From NCBI RefSeq assembly GCF_900114735.1, contig NZ_FOUA01000003.1, positions 248,001 through 312,000 of the forward strand: a stretch of DNA of 64,000 nt, in the 5' to 3' direction. Source of the DNA: Halopseudomonas bauzanensis (GTDB taxonomy: Bacteria; Pseudomonadota; Gammaproteobacteria; Pseudomonadales; Pseudomonadaceae). The notes under the pieces were generated by a model, which worked only from the letters and a program-made list of their open reading frames with translations, was not told the origin of the DNA and did no database searches. The first letter of the stretch is position 1; every line of letters starts with the position of its first letter. Shown one piece after another: positions 35,541-44,602 of this stretch. A program made the translations under genes and the position numbers.

Positions 35541-36101
35541 TTACAGGAACACGGCCAGATTGGCGGTTCCGAGTACTGACTGATCCAGCAGGGCTTCACG
35601 CTTGGCCAGTTTGAAGCTGCCATCCGTCTCCCGACGAATGAGATCCCGACGCTCGCAGCTGATCACATCCACATGATGATCACTGAAACGACTGCGTGTC
35701 AGCAGCAGGTAGCTGGTGACGGCAAACTCATTCGGATTGGCCGTTTCACGAATCAGAACGTTGGTAATCAGACGTCGTGTACGCGACGGTGGATCCTCAG
35801 CCCAGGCGCTCTGACCGGAAAGCCGCAGGATGCGCCCCATTACCGAACGATAATCATCATGAAAATGCATCACCGACCGCACAAAGCTCTTGGCATGATC
35901 CACGCCCAGACGGGTATGGCGTAACGGTGCGGTATAGACCAGATCGGTGGCCAGACGCGCACCCCACTCGTTCAGGCGTAACTGGTCGAGCAGCGCCGCC
36001 TCTTCGTATAGAAAAGTGAGGATGGCACTGTATTCAGCGGATCCAACAGCTACATATTGACCCTGACTCACATCAGAGTTCTGTTCTTGAACTTGCTGCA
36101 T
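35541..36101 (-). CDS. Aromatic-ring-hydroxylating dioxygenase, beta subunit
   Basis: This 186-residue protein has the cystatin-like/NTF2-like fold of Rieske dioxygenase small subunits, which give structure to the alpha3-beta3 hexamer. The segments FLYEEAALLDQLRLNEWGARLATDLVYTAPLR and RLITNVLIRETANPNEFAVTSYLLLTRSRF are typical. The ATG at 36101 has AGGAG; the frame extends upstream into the gap. It follows the alpha gene by 29 bases. The pairing rules out KshA- or VanA-type oxygenases, which lack a beta subunit. Confidence 0.93.
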   Translation of the reverse strand: MQQVQEQNSDVSQGQYVAVGSAEYSAILTFLYEEAALLDQLRLNEWGARLATDLVYTAPLRHTRLGVDHAKSFVRSVMHFHDDYRSVMGRILRLSGQSAWAEDPPSRTRRLITNVLIRETANPNEFAVTSYLLLTRSRFSDHHVDVISCERRDLIRRETDGSFKLAKREALLDQSVLGTANLAVFL

Positions 36102-36130
36102 GAGAAGCTCCTGTTCTTGTTGATCTGGGT

Positions 36131-37534
36131 TTATTCGGCGTTCATCAGCTCGTTCCAGTACAGCCACCAATGCCACTGAGTATCGTCCTTGGTGAAGCCT
36201 TCGTTGACGATCCCCGGGCCAGGCCAGCCTTCAGGTTTGCCGGTTTCATATACAGCCTGATACTTCAGCGTCATGTGGCGACCCATAGCCCCCTTGGCGG
36301 ACAATGTCATATGCGGCCAGGTATCAGAGTCGTCCTGTTCAACCATGCCGGAGGTGCCGAAAAGTTGAATAGTCTGCTTCAACATCTTCTCACGCAATTC
36401 TTCCGGAGCGTCTTTCTCTGCGAAAATCCAGTTGCAGAACTCAAGCTTGTTGGGGCCGCGCGGGATATAGGTATGCATGGTCATGGAGCCGACCACTGAC
36501 CCATCCGGCTGTGGAATATAGACAAATCCGAAGAGAATATTCGGGAACATGCCGCCCACCTGCGGAGGCATGGACGTCAGAACCTTGAGTTGATCCTCTG
36601 TCAGGTTGTTCGACAACTGCGCGACCATATCTTTGGTCATGCCTGCAGGCGGCAGTGCATCGAGCTTCTGTTGAACGGTCAGATCGTCAGGCTCCAGGCC
36701 TGTCAGACGGCGGATCTTGCGCGCCAGGTCGATGCAGCGGAGCGCATGACCATGGGGAGAGCTGACTTCCACGCCATACATTTCCGGGGTCAGATCGGGC
36801 TCATCACTTTCCTCTTCTGCAGGCCCCTTCTTCGAATAGTTACCGACCTCTCCGAGCCAGCGGTGCAGAGTGAGCGTATGGAAACCATCCGCTGCAGACT
36901 GCTCACCGGCCGTTTTCCAGTTCGCATTGACGATAAAACGCTGTGGTGGCCCGAGAACCTCCATGCCTTTGTCGCTGCGCAGGAAAAGCATGTCGTAGTA
37001 CCACTTGGCATCACCAAGAAACTCATCAAACGACGGGCCATCGATATTCCAGGTGGCGAAGATCAGTCCACCATAAGAAACGGAGCGTGCTTTCTTCAGA
37101 CCAAGCTCGGATTCTTCGAGTATCGTGCCGTGCATACACTCGCGCTTTACCGGTGAGCCGATAAAGTCACCGTTAGGACGGAAAGCCCAGCCGTGATAAA
37201 TACATTTATGGATTGTGGCGTTACCGCAATCAGTCAGCGCTACACGCATGCCCCGGTGTGGGCAGACGTTCAGAGTGACATGAATTTCACCGTTCTTGTC
37301 ACGGGCAACGATAACGGAATCGGATCCCATATCACGTACAATGAAATCATTGGGCTCAGGAATCTCTGATTCGTGACCCAACATCACCCAGGTACGACCG
37401 AAGATCTTTTCCATCTCCAACTCGTAGATTTCAGGATCAGACAACACGCGCATCTGTACTTCGCGGGTTTCCGGGTAGATTAGCTCTGAAATCTTGGTGC
37501 CATCAGAGAGCACCGGGCTGGAATTAGTGAGCAT
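36131..37534 (-). CDS. Aromatic-ring-hydroxylating dioxygenase, alpha subunit
   Basis: This 467-residue catalytic subunit adds both atoms of O2 to an aromatic ring to give a cis-dihydrodiol. The Rieske [2Fe-2S] ligands are Cys91, His93, Cys111 and His114 (CPH ... CIYH). The mononuclear iron ligands His219 and His224 follow the bridging Asp216 in DGFHTLTLHRW. I start at the ATG at 37534, with GGAGG; a TTG lies four codons upstream. The promoter has an island dyad. Its electron donor is probably the ferredoxin at 46385. DitA1 of the diterpenoid pathway is a plausible relative, as are other polycyclic-substrate oxygenases. Confidence 0.95.
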   Translation of the reverse strand: MLTNSSPVLSDGTKISELIYPETREVQMRVLSDPEIYELEMEKIFGRTWVMLGHESEIPEPNDFIVRDMGSDSVIVARDKNGEIHVTLNVCPHRGMRVALTDCGNATIHKCIYHGWAFRPNGDFIGSPVKRECMHGTILEESELGLKKARSVSYGGLIFATWNIDGPSFDEFLGDAKWYYDMLFLRSDKGMEVLGPPQRFIVNANWKTAGEQSAADGFHTLTLHRWLGEVGNYSKKGPAEEESDEPDLTPEMYGVEVSSPHGHALRCIDLARKIRRLTGLEPDDLTVQQKLDALPPAGMTKDMVAQLSNNLTEDQLKVLTSMPPQVGGMFPNILFGFVYIPQPDGSVVGSMTMHTYIPRGPNKLEFCNWIFAEKDAPEELREKMLKQTIQLFGTSGMVEQDDSDTWPHMTLSAKGAMGRHMTLKYQAVYETGKPEGWPGPGIVNEGFTKDDTQWHWWLYWNELMNAE

Positions 37535-37585
37535 ATTCGCCTCCAATTATTAAGGATCTTATTCAGGCTTCTTCAAGCACAAAAA

Positions 37586-37610
37586 TAAACACTTATTCAA
37601 TATTTGTACA
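37586..37610. promoter_or_regulatory. Island dyad site 6 (TAAACA-N13-TGTACA)
   Basis: A strong copy of the shared dyad lies 52 bases upstream of the dioxygenase alpha gene. Confidence 0.7.
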
Positions 37611-37711
37611 CTAAATTACAGATTCATTTGTTACGAAACTTAGTAAAATCAATTAAATCTGCGTTAACACACACTCCCTGAGCAGCTTGGCTACTCGTAC
37701 CGCTGCAAGCA

Positions 37712-38710
37712 TCAGAACGGATTGCCAGGCGAGCCTACCTGTGTGCTCAGCTTACCGATGCCATCTATCTCCAGCTCCACCACATCCCCTGGCTTGAGAT
37801 ACCGCAACTGCTCGAGTCCGCAGCCGTTGCCTACCGTACCCGACCCCAGGAACTCACCCACATGAAGGGTTTCGGATTGCGAGATGTGTGCAATAACGTC
37901 CTCGAACTGCCAGCGCATATCCCGGGTATTACCGCGCCCCCACTCTTCGCCGTTGACGCGTGCGATCATGTTCAGATCGTAGGGATCACCCAGCTCGTCT
38001 GCAGTGACCAGGCAAGGCCCCATGACGTTGGCCGTATCGAAATCCTTGCCCTTGGCCGGACCGAGCATGCCGCTCATCTCCTTGGCCTGGGCATCACGGG
38101 CACTGATGTCGTTGAAAATGGTGTAACCAAAGATATGTTCGCGCGCATTTTCACGCTTGATATCCTTGCCCTTCCTGCCGATGTAGCAGCCGAACTCGAG
38201 CTCGAAGTCCAGCGCCTTGCTGAAGGCGGGCCACTCGAACTGGTCATCAACGCCTACCACGGCAAACCGGTTGCATTTGTAATAGATAGGTTGACGATTA
38301 AAGGTATCAATAACCCGATCATCGGCGCTGGTACTCATCGCCTTGAGCGTCGCCTCGGGGTCAGGCGTACGCATCGCACGCAAGCGGCGCGCGGCCGCAA
38401 AACTCTGGCGCAGATGCAGCTCGAAGCAGGAACAGTCGCGCATCTGTGGCGGCGGCTGAATGGGCGCACGCAGGTGCACGGCAGCCCGCTGACGTACAGC
38501 CTCGACAGGCGCTTTTGCAAGCAGCGACCGCGCCAACGACAACCCCTCCTCACCGGCCTCGGCCAGCGCCAGTACACTGCTCAGCGCGGCCGAGCGGCCA
38601 CCTTTGAGAAGGGTATAGGCCTGCTGCAGATCAAGAACCGCCTGATCCTGGTCAAACAGAGCACCTGCCAGTTCCAACCCCTCGTCATTGACAAAAGTGA
38701 CCAACCTCAT
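37712..38710 (-). CDS. Fumarylacetoacetate hydrolase family protein (second of three)
   Basis: This 332-residue protein is the longest of the three FAH members here and has an extended N-terminal domain (LRAPIQPPPQMRDCSCFELHLRQ). Catalytic and metal residues are in FELEFGCYIGRKGKD and HIFGYTIFNDISARDAQ, and the C-terminal GSGTVGNGCGLEQLRYLKPGD is conserved. It resembles true fumarylacetoacetases and ring-cleavage hydrolases more than the short FAH proteins. It follows the SDR gene by 28 bases in a two-gene operon. Confidence 0.86.
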   Translation of the reverse strand: MRLVTFVNDEGLELAGALFDQDQAVLDLQQAYTLLKGGRSAALSSVLALAEAGEEGLSLARSLLAKAPVEAVRQRAAVHLRAPIQPPPQMRDCSCFELHLRQSFAAARRLRAMRTPDPEATLKAMSTSADDRVIDTFNRQPIYYKCNRFAVVGVDDQFEWPAFSKALDFELEFGCYIGRKGKDIKRENAREHIFGYTIFNDISARDAQAKEMSGMLGPAKGKDFDTANVMGPCLVTADELGDPYDLNMIARVNGEEWGRGNTRDMRWQFEDVIAHISQSETLHVGEFLGSGTVGNGCGLEQLRYLKPGDVVELEIDGIGKLSTQVGSPGNPF

Positions 38711-38738
38711 GGGTGCAATCTCCTTGTTGTGATGCCGT

Positions 38739-39440
38739 TCATACCCGGCCGCTCACCGGCAAACAGGCACCCGTGATGACCTGCCCTTCCGCAGTCAGCA
38801 GGAAGGCGATGACAGCGGAAAGCGCTTCAGGCCTCACCCAGCTGGAAAAGTCTTGATCCGGCATATCCGCCCTATTGCCAGGCGTATCGATGATGCTTGG
38901 CATGACGGCATTTACCGTCACATCCCGGCTCTTGAGCTCTTCGGCCAGGGATTCGGTAAAGCGGGAAACGCCTGCCTTGGACGCTGCATAGGCCGCGACC
39001 CCACAGCCTGCCTTGAGTGCAGCGAGGGCGCTCACATTGACCACTCGCCCGTTGCTTGCCTTCAGAATATGTGGCAGCGCCGCGTGGGTACTTACCACTG
39101 CGGTTCGCACGTTCATCTGATACATGCGATCCCAGGTATCAAGCGCCCCGTCTTCAAAGGCTTCCCAGGCAAAGCCGCCCGCCACGTTGACGATCGCGTC
39201 GATATGGCCGAAGGCATCAGCAACCTGATGCATCGCTGACTCTGCTGAAGCAGGGTCGGTGAGATTGACTTCACCCAATGACAGAAAATCGGAGTGACCG
39301 GGAATGGCAGTGGGAGCCGGATTCAGATCCAGCGCGGCTACACGGGCACCGCGCTCAAGAAGCAACCTTGACAGAGCATTGCCGAGCACGCCAAAGCCGC
39401 CCGTCACGATTACTACGCGGCCTTGCAGACTAAGGTTCAT
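38739..39440 (-). CDS. Short-chain dehydrogenase/reductase, possible cis-diol dehydrogenase
   Basis: This 233-residue SDR has the cofactor motif VTGGFGVLGNALS, Asp after strand 2 (VAALDLNP), which suggests NAD, NVAGG, the catalytic Ser in NVSALAAL, and YAASKAGVSRF. It is near the dioxygenase genes and is one of three SDRs that could rearomatise the dihydrodiol; the sequence alone does not decide which. It shares its promoter region and dyad with the divergent DUF35-thiolase operon. Confidence 0.86.
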   Translation of the reverse strand: MNLSLQGRVVIVTGGFGVLGNALSRLLLERGARVAALDLNPAPTAIPGHSDFLSLGEVNLTDPASAESAMHQVADAFGHIDAIVNVAGGFAWEAFEDGALDTWDRMYQMNVRTAVVSTHAALPHILKASNGRVVNVSALAALKAGCGVAAYAASKAGVSRFTESLAEELKSRDVTVNAVMPSIIDTPGNRADMPDQDFSSWVRPEALSAVIAFLLTAEGQVITGACLPVSGRV

Positions 39441-39512
39441 CTAGAGGTCCTCTACGAGCTAATCTTATCTTTATTAACGCGAACCAAACAGCGCGGCTCG
39501 ACCCAAATTATT

Positions 39513-39537
39513 AGAACACTTTTTTAATATATGTACA
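39513..39537. promoter_or_regulatory. Island dyad site 7 (AGAACA-N13-TGTACA)
   Basis: A clear copy of the shared dyad lies between the divergent SDR (73 bases away) and DUF35 (49 bases away) genes. The half-site is followed by CTTTTTT, as in sites 2 and 5. Confidence 0.7.
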
Positions 39538-39585
39538 AATGATACTCTTGGCAAACTCAAGGCTGCCCCTTACAGGAACTGCGTG

Positions 39586-39981
39586 ATGCCCAGAAAGCTG
39601 CCCGCTCTCACTGCCGATAACCACTCATTCTGGCAGGGAGGCAGGAATGGAGAATTGCTCATTCACCGATGTGAAGCGTGCAAGCGGTATTTCCATCCAC
39701 CCTCCCCGATCTGCCCCACGTGCACCAGCTTTGAGGTGGCACCGCAGCGCGTATCGGGCAAGGGCGTGATAGCCAGCTTCACCATTAACCATCAGCCCTG
39801 GACACCCGAACTCGCGGCCCCTTTTGTCATCGCCATCGTCGAGCTGCAGGAGCAGAAAGACCTCCGCTTCGTCACAAATATCGAAGACACGCCGCCCGAG
39901 CAGGTGCATATAGGAATGAAAGTGCGGGTGCGGTTCCAGCAGGAAGATGACGTCTGGTTACCCCTATTCGTGAAGGATTGA
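39586..39981 (+). CDS. DUF35 OB-fold protein with zinc ribbon
   Basis: This 131-residue protein has a rubredoxin-like zinc ribbon (RCEACKRYFHPPSPICPTC, four Cys near residues 25-45) followed by an acyl-CoA-associated OB-fold (GKGVIASFTINHQPWTPELAAPFVIAIVELQ). Such proteins bind CoA and form complexes with thiolase-like partners, as ChsH2 does with Ltp2 in cholesterol side-chain degradation. The gene is directly followed by a thiolase-like gene three bases later, which supports a complex. The ATG at 39586 follows an in-frame GTG. Confidence 0.9.
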   Translation: MPRKLPALTADNHSFWQGGRNGELLIHRCEACKRYFHPPSPICPTCTSFEVAPQRVSGKGVIASFTINHQPWTPELAAPFVIAIVELQEQKDLRFVTNIEDTPPEQVHIGMKVRVRFQQEDDVWLPLFVKD

Positions 39982-39983
39982 GC

Positions 39984-41174
39984 ATGCACGACCGACAGTA
40001 CGAGAAAGATGTCGCCATCACCGGCATCGGCCAATCAGAAGTGGGCCGCCCGTCTACCTTATCAGGGATGCGCCTTACTCTGGATGCCTGCCTGGAAGCA
40101 ATCAATGATGCGGGCCTGCGCAAGGAGGACATAGACGGCATAGCCTGCTGGCCGGGCGACAACAATAACGGGGACAGCTTTTCGCCAGTGGGTCCGCTTG
40201 CGCTGAAAAACGCTCTCGGGCTGGAGGTCAACTGGTTTGGAGGAGGTTATGAAGGACCGGGCCCCCTGACAGGCCTGATCAATGGTGCCATGGCAATCGC
40301 CAGCGGCATGTGCCGACACGTGCTGGTGTTTCGCACCATCACTGAATCCTCAACCCGGCAGCACAACAAGCAGGCCTCTGCACTGAGCAACAAGACCCTG
40401 GGCCGAGACAGCAGCTTTGCCTGGCAGTGGTATACGCCCTTCAATGTCCTGTCCGCGGCTAACCTCATGGCCATGTATGCGCAGCGCCACTTTCACGACT
40501 ATGGCACTACCTCCGAGCAACTGGCACAGATAGCCCTCACTTGTCGCCGCAACGCGCAGCGCAATCCCAAGGCAATCTATCGATCTCCGATGAGCATGGA
40601 TGACTACATGCAGTCCCGGATGATCTCCACCCCGCTGCGCATGTTCGATTGCGACGTTCACTGCGATGCGTCGACGGCCATCATCCTGTCCCGACGGGAT
40701 GTCGCCAAAGACTGCCGCAACCCCCCGATCCGTATCGAAGCTATCGGGGCAGCTCTCAATCAGCCCTGGTCATGGGATCAGATTTCCCTTACCGAAGGCG
40801 CAGCATTCGATGTGGGCCGAATGATGTGGTCTCGCACCGACCTCAAGCCGAAGGATGTCGGCTCCGCTCAGTTATACGATGGTTTTTCCATCTTGACCAT
40901 GATCTGGCTGGAAGCGTTGGGGTTGTGCCCAAAGGGTGAAAGCGGGCGTTTTGTAGAGGGTGGCCAGCGTATTGCGCTGGACGGGGAACTCCCGATCAAT
41001 ACCAACGGCGGGCAGCTCTCCGGTGGCCGCACGCACGGTCTGGGTTATGTACACGAAGCCTGCCTACAGTTGTGGAACAAGGCAGAAGGTCGGCAGATAG
41101 CCGATCATCAGGTAGCGGTAACTGCTGCCGGTGGCGGCCCGCTGGGGGGAAGTCTTCTGCTGGTGCGCGATTGA
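39984..41174 (+). CDS. Thiolase-like (SCP-x/Ltp2-type) protein without the usual nucleophilic Cys
   Basis: This 396-residue protein has the thiolase fold (DVAITGIGQSEVGRPSTLSGMRLTLDACLEA; TNGGQLSGGRTHGLGYVHEACLQLW; AVTAAGGGPLGGSLLLVRD). At the place of the nucleophile (WFGGGYEGPGPLTGL) no cysteine is found, so thiolytic activity is unlikely. Ltp2-type retro-aldolases, which cleave steroid side chains together with a DUF35 partner, also lack it and use Tyr. The dit cluster has a comparable gene, ditF. I infer C-C bond cleavage of a CoA ester. Start has AAGGA. Confidence 0.87.
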   Translation: MHDRQYEKDVAITGIGQSEVGRPSTLSGMRLTLDACLEAINDAGLRKEDIDGIACWPGDNNNGDSFSPVGPLALKNALGLEVNWFGGGYEGPGPLTGLINGAMAIASGMCRHVLVFRTITESSTRQHNKQASALSNKTLGRDSSFAWQWYTPFNVLSAANLMAMYAQRHFHDYGTTSEQLAQIALTCRRNAQRNPKAIYRSPMSMDDYMQSRMISTPLRMFDCDVHCDASTAIILSRRDVAKDCRNPPIRIEAIGAALNQPWSWDQISLTEGAAFDVGRMMWSRTDLKPKDVGSAQLYDGFSILTMIWLEALGLCPKGESGRFVEGGQRIALDGELPINTNGGQLSGGRTHGLGYVHEACLQLWNKAEGRQIADHQVAVTAAGGGPLGGSLLLVRD

Positions 41175-41177
41175 AGA

Positions 41178-41972
41178 TTAGAACAGCACATCCTGCAATT
41201 CATTGCACAGACCGCAAAGCGCCTTGCCGAGCTCGCTGATGCCATCCTCGTCTCGCTGGCCACGGAACATGACCGCCGACACAGTGTAATCGATCGTCCT
41301 GGCCGGCGAGTATACCGGCGCGGCTACCGCCAGAATGCCAATTGAAAAATGACCATCGTCAATTGCCCATCCGCGCTCGGCGGCGTCTGCCACCTGTTGT
41401 CGATAGGTGGCATAGGACAATTGCCCTCCCCAGCGAATTTTTTCAAACATTTCGCGTGGCTGCTCAGCATCCAGATCCAGCTCAGACGCATACAAACGAC
41501 CACTCGCACCCATCAGGATGGGCACCCGCTGCCCTTCACTCATATTGATACTGACATCCGTAGGGCAGGTTGCGGAACTGACGATAACACTCCTGTCACT
41601 TCCCATCCGACGCCACAGCGTGACAGTCACTTTTGAGTCGGCTGCGAAGCTTTCCAGCAACGGCTTGGCCCGCTGCACCTTTTGCCCCTGGGTCACGAAT
41701 TGCTCGACCAGACGGGCCAAGCCAAACCCCGCAGAATAGCGTTTAGAGATTGGGCTGAACTCGACCATGTCTTCGGCCACCAGCGTTCTGAGGATATTGA
41801 AGCAAGTGCTCGGGTTGATATCGAGCTTCCTGGCGATATCCACGGAGCGCGCCGGAGCGCCGGCCTGGCTCAGGAAGCGGAGTATGCGAACGGCATTGAC
41901 CACCGGTTTAACAGTTACCAGGGACGATTTCGCCATATTTCTGTCACTGCCGCGTGTCACTTCAGCATCCAT
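41178..41972 (-). CDS. IclR family transcriptional regulator
   Basis: This 264-residue regulator has an N-terminal winged helix (ILRFLSQAGAPARSVDIARKLDINPSTCFNILRTLVAED, about residues 28-65) and a C-terminal GAF-like effector domain (VPILMGASGRLYASELD; WAIDDGHFSIGILAVAAPVY). IclR proteins control many aromatic catabolic clusters, and ditR of the diterpenoid cluster is of this family. It ends three bases from the convergent thiolase-like gene. It is the more likely of two candidates for binding the shared 25-base dyad, though no site was found in its own promoter. Alternative starts lie at 41978 (TTG) and 41936. Confidence 0.9.
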   Translation of the reverse strand: MDAEVTRGSDRNMAKSSLVTVKPVVNAVRILRFLSQAGAPARSVDIARKLDINPSTCFNILRTLVAEDMVEFSPISKRYSAGFGLARLVEQFVTQGQKVQRAKPLLESFAADSKVTVTLWRRMGSDRSVIVSSATCPTDVSINMSEGQRVPILMGASGRLYASELDLDAEQPREMFEKIRWGGQLSYATYRQQVADAAERGWAIDDGHFSIGILAVAAPVYSPARTIDYTVSAVMFRGQRDEDGISELGKALCGLCNELQDVLF

Positions 41973-42077
41973 TTTCAAAGTTTCGCTTCTATGATTGGGG
42001 AGGTATATTGATGATGCACTGTATGACAGTATATATAATATTCTCTATCAAGAATAGAATTTTGATAACGATTTACA

Positions 42078-43670
42078 TCAGCGCCAAATTGCTTCTACAT
42101 CGGCCTGATAAATATAGCGCTTGGTTGCCGTGCCCGCGTCAACGAGGTAATGCTTGAGCGCCGCCTCCAGCGCTTGATCCGAGTGGGTAACCCTGGCTCG
42201 CTGGCGAAGATAATCCAACCAGGACTCCACGATAAAGCGCTCAACGAAACGTTCCGGGTCGGCCAGATCGCGATACAGCCGCCAATTTCGCGCCCCGTTT
42301 CGGCGTCTTGCCTTACCTACAGCGTAGGCAGCCCGGATGAACTCCGTCTGGTTTTCTGAGCCAGCCCGATAGCAGATTTCAACCGATACCGGCCCATCAG
42401 AATGCGATACTTCCCCAGCAATCAGCAGCTTGTCAGTCTGTGAAACACTCCTGTAATCGGCTTCGCTACCGAGGACGAAAATACCATTACGCGTAAGCAG
42501 CAATCCCAGAACGATGGCCGCAGCCGATATCAACAAGCTGCCGGTGGTTCCCAGATGTTCAGCCAGGAACCCCCAAACTGCGCCGCCCAGCGCCATGGCG
42601 CCCATGTACATAAGTAAATACACCGAGGCGACTCGCGCCCGAACCCAGTCAGCCGCGCAGGTCTGGATGATAGTCGCAACGGTCGCATTCACCGCCATCC
42701 AGGCAATCCCTGCGATCACCAACAGCAGCCAGACCAGCCATGCCGATTCCAGTAACGCCGCAGCAGCGGTCACCAGCGCGAAGACGAGCGCGCCCACAAC
42801 CACCAGATTTCTGAGCGGGAAGTGCCTATAGAAACGAGTCAGATTGACCGCGGCAATCACCGCGCCCGCGCCCAGCGCGCCCATCAGCATGCCATAACCA
42901 TCCGCCTCCATACCCAGCCGGTCTCTGGCAATCAGCGGCAGCAAAGCCCATAACGCGCTGGCGCAACTGGTAAACACGAAGACCTGTTTCAGCGAACTGG
43001 TGAGCCGCACGGAGTGGCGGATATAGCGCAGCCCGCTGCGCATACCGCCTACGAAGGTTTCAGGCGGCAGCACCTCAGGCAGCCGATGGGCCCGCCACAG
43101 CAACAGAAAGAGCATTACCGACAGAAAACACAGGACGACCAACGAGAACATGGACGCCGGGCCGGCCAATGCGATAAGCAAACCGGCCAGCGCTGGGCCT
43201 ACCGCACGCGCCACGTTGGTCGAAATAGCATTCAACGCTACGGCAGCCGGGACGATATCACGCGGGATCAAGGTTAACGTCACGGCCATCCAGGCGGACA
43301 TGCTCAAAGCGCTCCCCGTCCCCAGAACGAAGGTCAGTATCAGCAATGACCAGACATTGAGCGCGCCGATCAGGCTCATGACCAACAGCACGGCCGCTGC
43401 CGTCAGCATCAGTGCTTGTGTGAACAGTAGCCAGTACTTCCGGCTCACCAGATCCGCAATGACGCCACCCGGCAGACCGAAGAGAAATACCGGGAGCGTC
43501 ATGGCTGTCTGGATCAGCGATACCATCCACGCTGATTCGGTCAGACCCGCCATGATCCACGCTGCGCCGACGGTATGCATCCAGATGGCGAGATTGACGA
43601 CGGCGCCAGCACCCCAGAACCAACGGAACTGCGGATGCGTCAGCGGAAACCAGGTGGCCTGTTGATTCAT
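42078..43670 (-). CDS. MFS transporter of the EntS/MFS_3 type with C-terminal cytoplasmic domain
   Basis: This 530-residue inner-membrane protein has about 12 membrane segments in the first 410 residues and motif-A-like GLPGGVIADLVSRKY. The last 110 residues (ICYRAGSENQTEFIRAAYAVGKARRRNGARNW ... FIVESWLDYLRQRARVTHSDQALE) form a dimeric alpha/beta-barrel-like domain, known on a subset of this family. It is the last gene of the ferredoxin-SDR-extradiol-FAH operon and probably moves the substrate or an intermediate. Direction of transport is uncertain. Confidence 0.87.
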   Translation of the reverse strand: MNQQATWFPLTHPQFRWFWGAGAVVNLAIWMHTVGAAWIMAGLTESAWMVSLIQTAMTLPVFLFGLPGGVIADLVSRKYWLLFTQALMLTAAAVLLVMSLIGALNVWSLLILTFVLGTGSALSMSAWMAVTLTLIPRDIVPAAVALNAISTNVARAVGPALAGLLIALAGPASMFSLVVLCFLSVMLFLLLWRAHRLPEVLPPETFVGGMRSGLRYIRHSVRLTSSLKQVFVFTSCASALWALLPLIARDRLGMEADGYGMLMGALGAGAVIAAVNLTRFYRHFPLRNLVVVGALVFALVTAAAALLESAWLVWLLLVIAGIAWMAVNATVATIIQTCAADWVRARVASVYLLMYMGAMALGGAVWGFLAEHLGTTGSLLISAAAIVLGLLLTRNGIFVLGSEADYRSVSQTDKLLIAGEVSHSDGPVSVEICYRAGSENQTEFIRAAYAVGKARRRNGARNWRLYRDLADPERFVERFIVESWLDYLRQRARVTHSDQALEAALKHYLVDAGTATKRYIYQADVEAIWR

Positions 43671-43715
43671 ATTTCGCTTTTTTCTCTCGTAGCAAACACC
43701 GGCGACGTCACCACG

Positions 43716-44600
43716 TTATGGCGTCGGAAACCCCAGTCGCCCTGCGCGTCTGGAGCTGGTCAGTTTTCGCCGGTGGCCGACCCGGTTGCGCATCAGGCCG
43801 ATGCCGTCAATGGATGCTTCGACCAGATCGTCCGGCTGCAGGAACCGACCCGTCTCCAACCCCACCCCATGTGTGGAACCGGTCAGCACCACATCCCCTG
43901 GACGAAGCGCTATGCGTGCGTCCAGGTAATTGAGCAACTCATCCAGAGGAAAAATCATCTCCCGCGTATTATCTTGCTGCCGCAGCTCGCCATTCACCCG
44001 CAGCTGCATGTCCAGCTCAGGCTGACCACCACCACCGAACTCATCAAGCGTACACACCCAAGGCCCGATCGGGCTTGTAGCGTCCATGCCTTTCTGTGTG
44101 AAAAGATCCAGCCGTCCCAGTGCCCTGCCGGCGTCCCGCGCACTGACATCATTTCCGATCGTGTAGCCCATCAGACATGTCGTGGCATGTTCTGCATCGT
44201 CCAGGGGCGCACCGACAACAGCAACCAGCTCGATTTCATAATCCAGCTCGCTTGTCATCGCTGGATAGGAAATCACTCCGTCAGGATCAACGATTGCGGA
44301 ATCGGGTTTCATATAGGCGAGAGGATGAGGAGGGGCGGAACTACCCAGGCGAGTCAGGTGCGATAAATAATTAAGCCCGACGCCGAAGATACGGGCACCG
44401 GGCTCGATGGGGGCTATGAGGCGAAATCTATCTGGCTCAAGCGCTGTCGGCGACAGGTCGAGGGCCCCGATATCTCCCCTGTTGACGCTGCCGGCCCAAC
44501 GGGAGAACGGGGCATTTATGCGCTGACCAAAACCTGTATCAGAATGCAACAGAACCCAGTACCGCTCGCCCTTCGCATCTTCTACTCTAGCCAGTCGCAC
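43716..44600 (-). CDS. Fumarylacetoacetate hydrolase family protein (third of three)
   Basis: This 294-residue FAH-fold protein has FGVGLNYLSHLTRLG, metal ligands in SELDYEIELVAVVG, CLMGYTIGNDVSARDAG and GSTHGVGLETGRFLQPDD. It starts at a GTG just two bases after the extradiol dioxygenase stop, so translation is coupled. This is the best candidate for the enzyme that acts on the ring-cleavage product, as hydrolase or as decarboxylase/isomerase. Similar layout to the member at 28698. Confidence 0.88.
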   Translation of the reverse strand: MRLARVEDAKGERYWVLLHSDTGFGQRINAPFSRWAGSVNRGDIGALDLSPTALEPDRFRLIAPIEPGARIFGVGLNYLSHLTRLGSSAPPHPLAYMKPDSAIVDPDGVISYPAMTSELDYEIELVAVVGAPLDDAEHATTCLMGYTIGNDVSARDAGRALGRLDLFTQKGMDATSPIGPWVCTLDEFGGGGQPELDMQLRVNGELRQQDNTREMIFPLDELLNYLDARIALRPGDVVLTGSTHGVGLETGRFLQPDDLVEASIDGIGLMRNRVGHRRKLTSSRRAGRLGFPTP

Positions 44601-44602
44601 CT

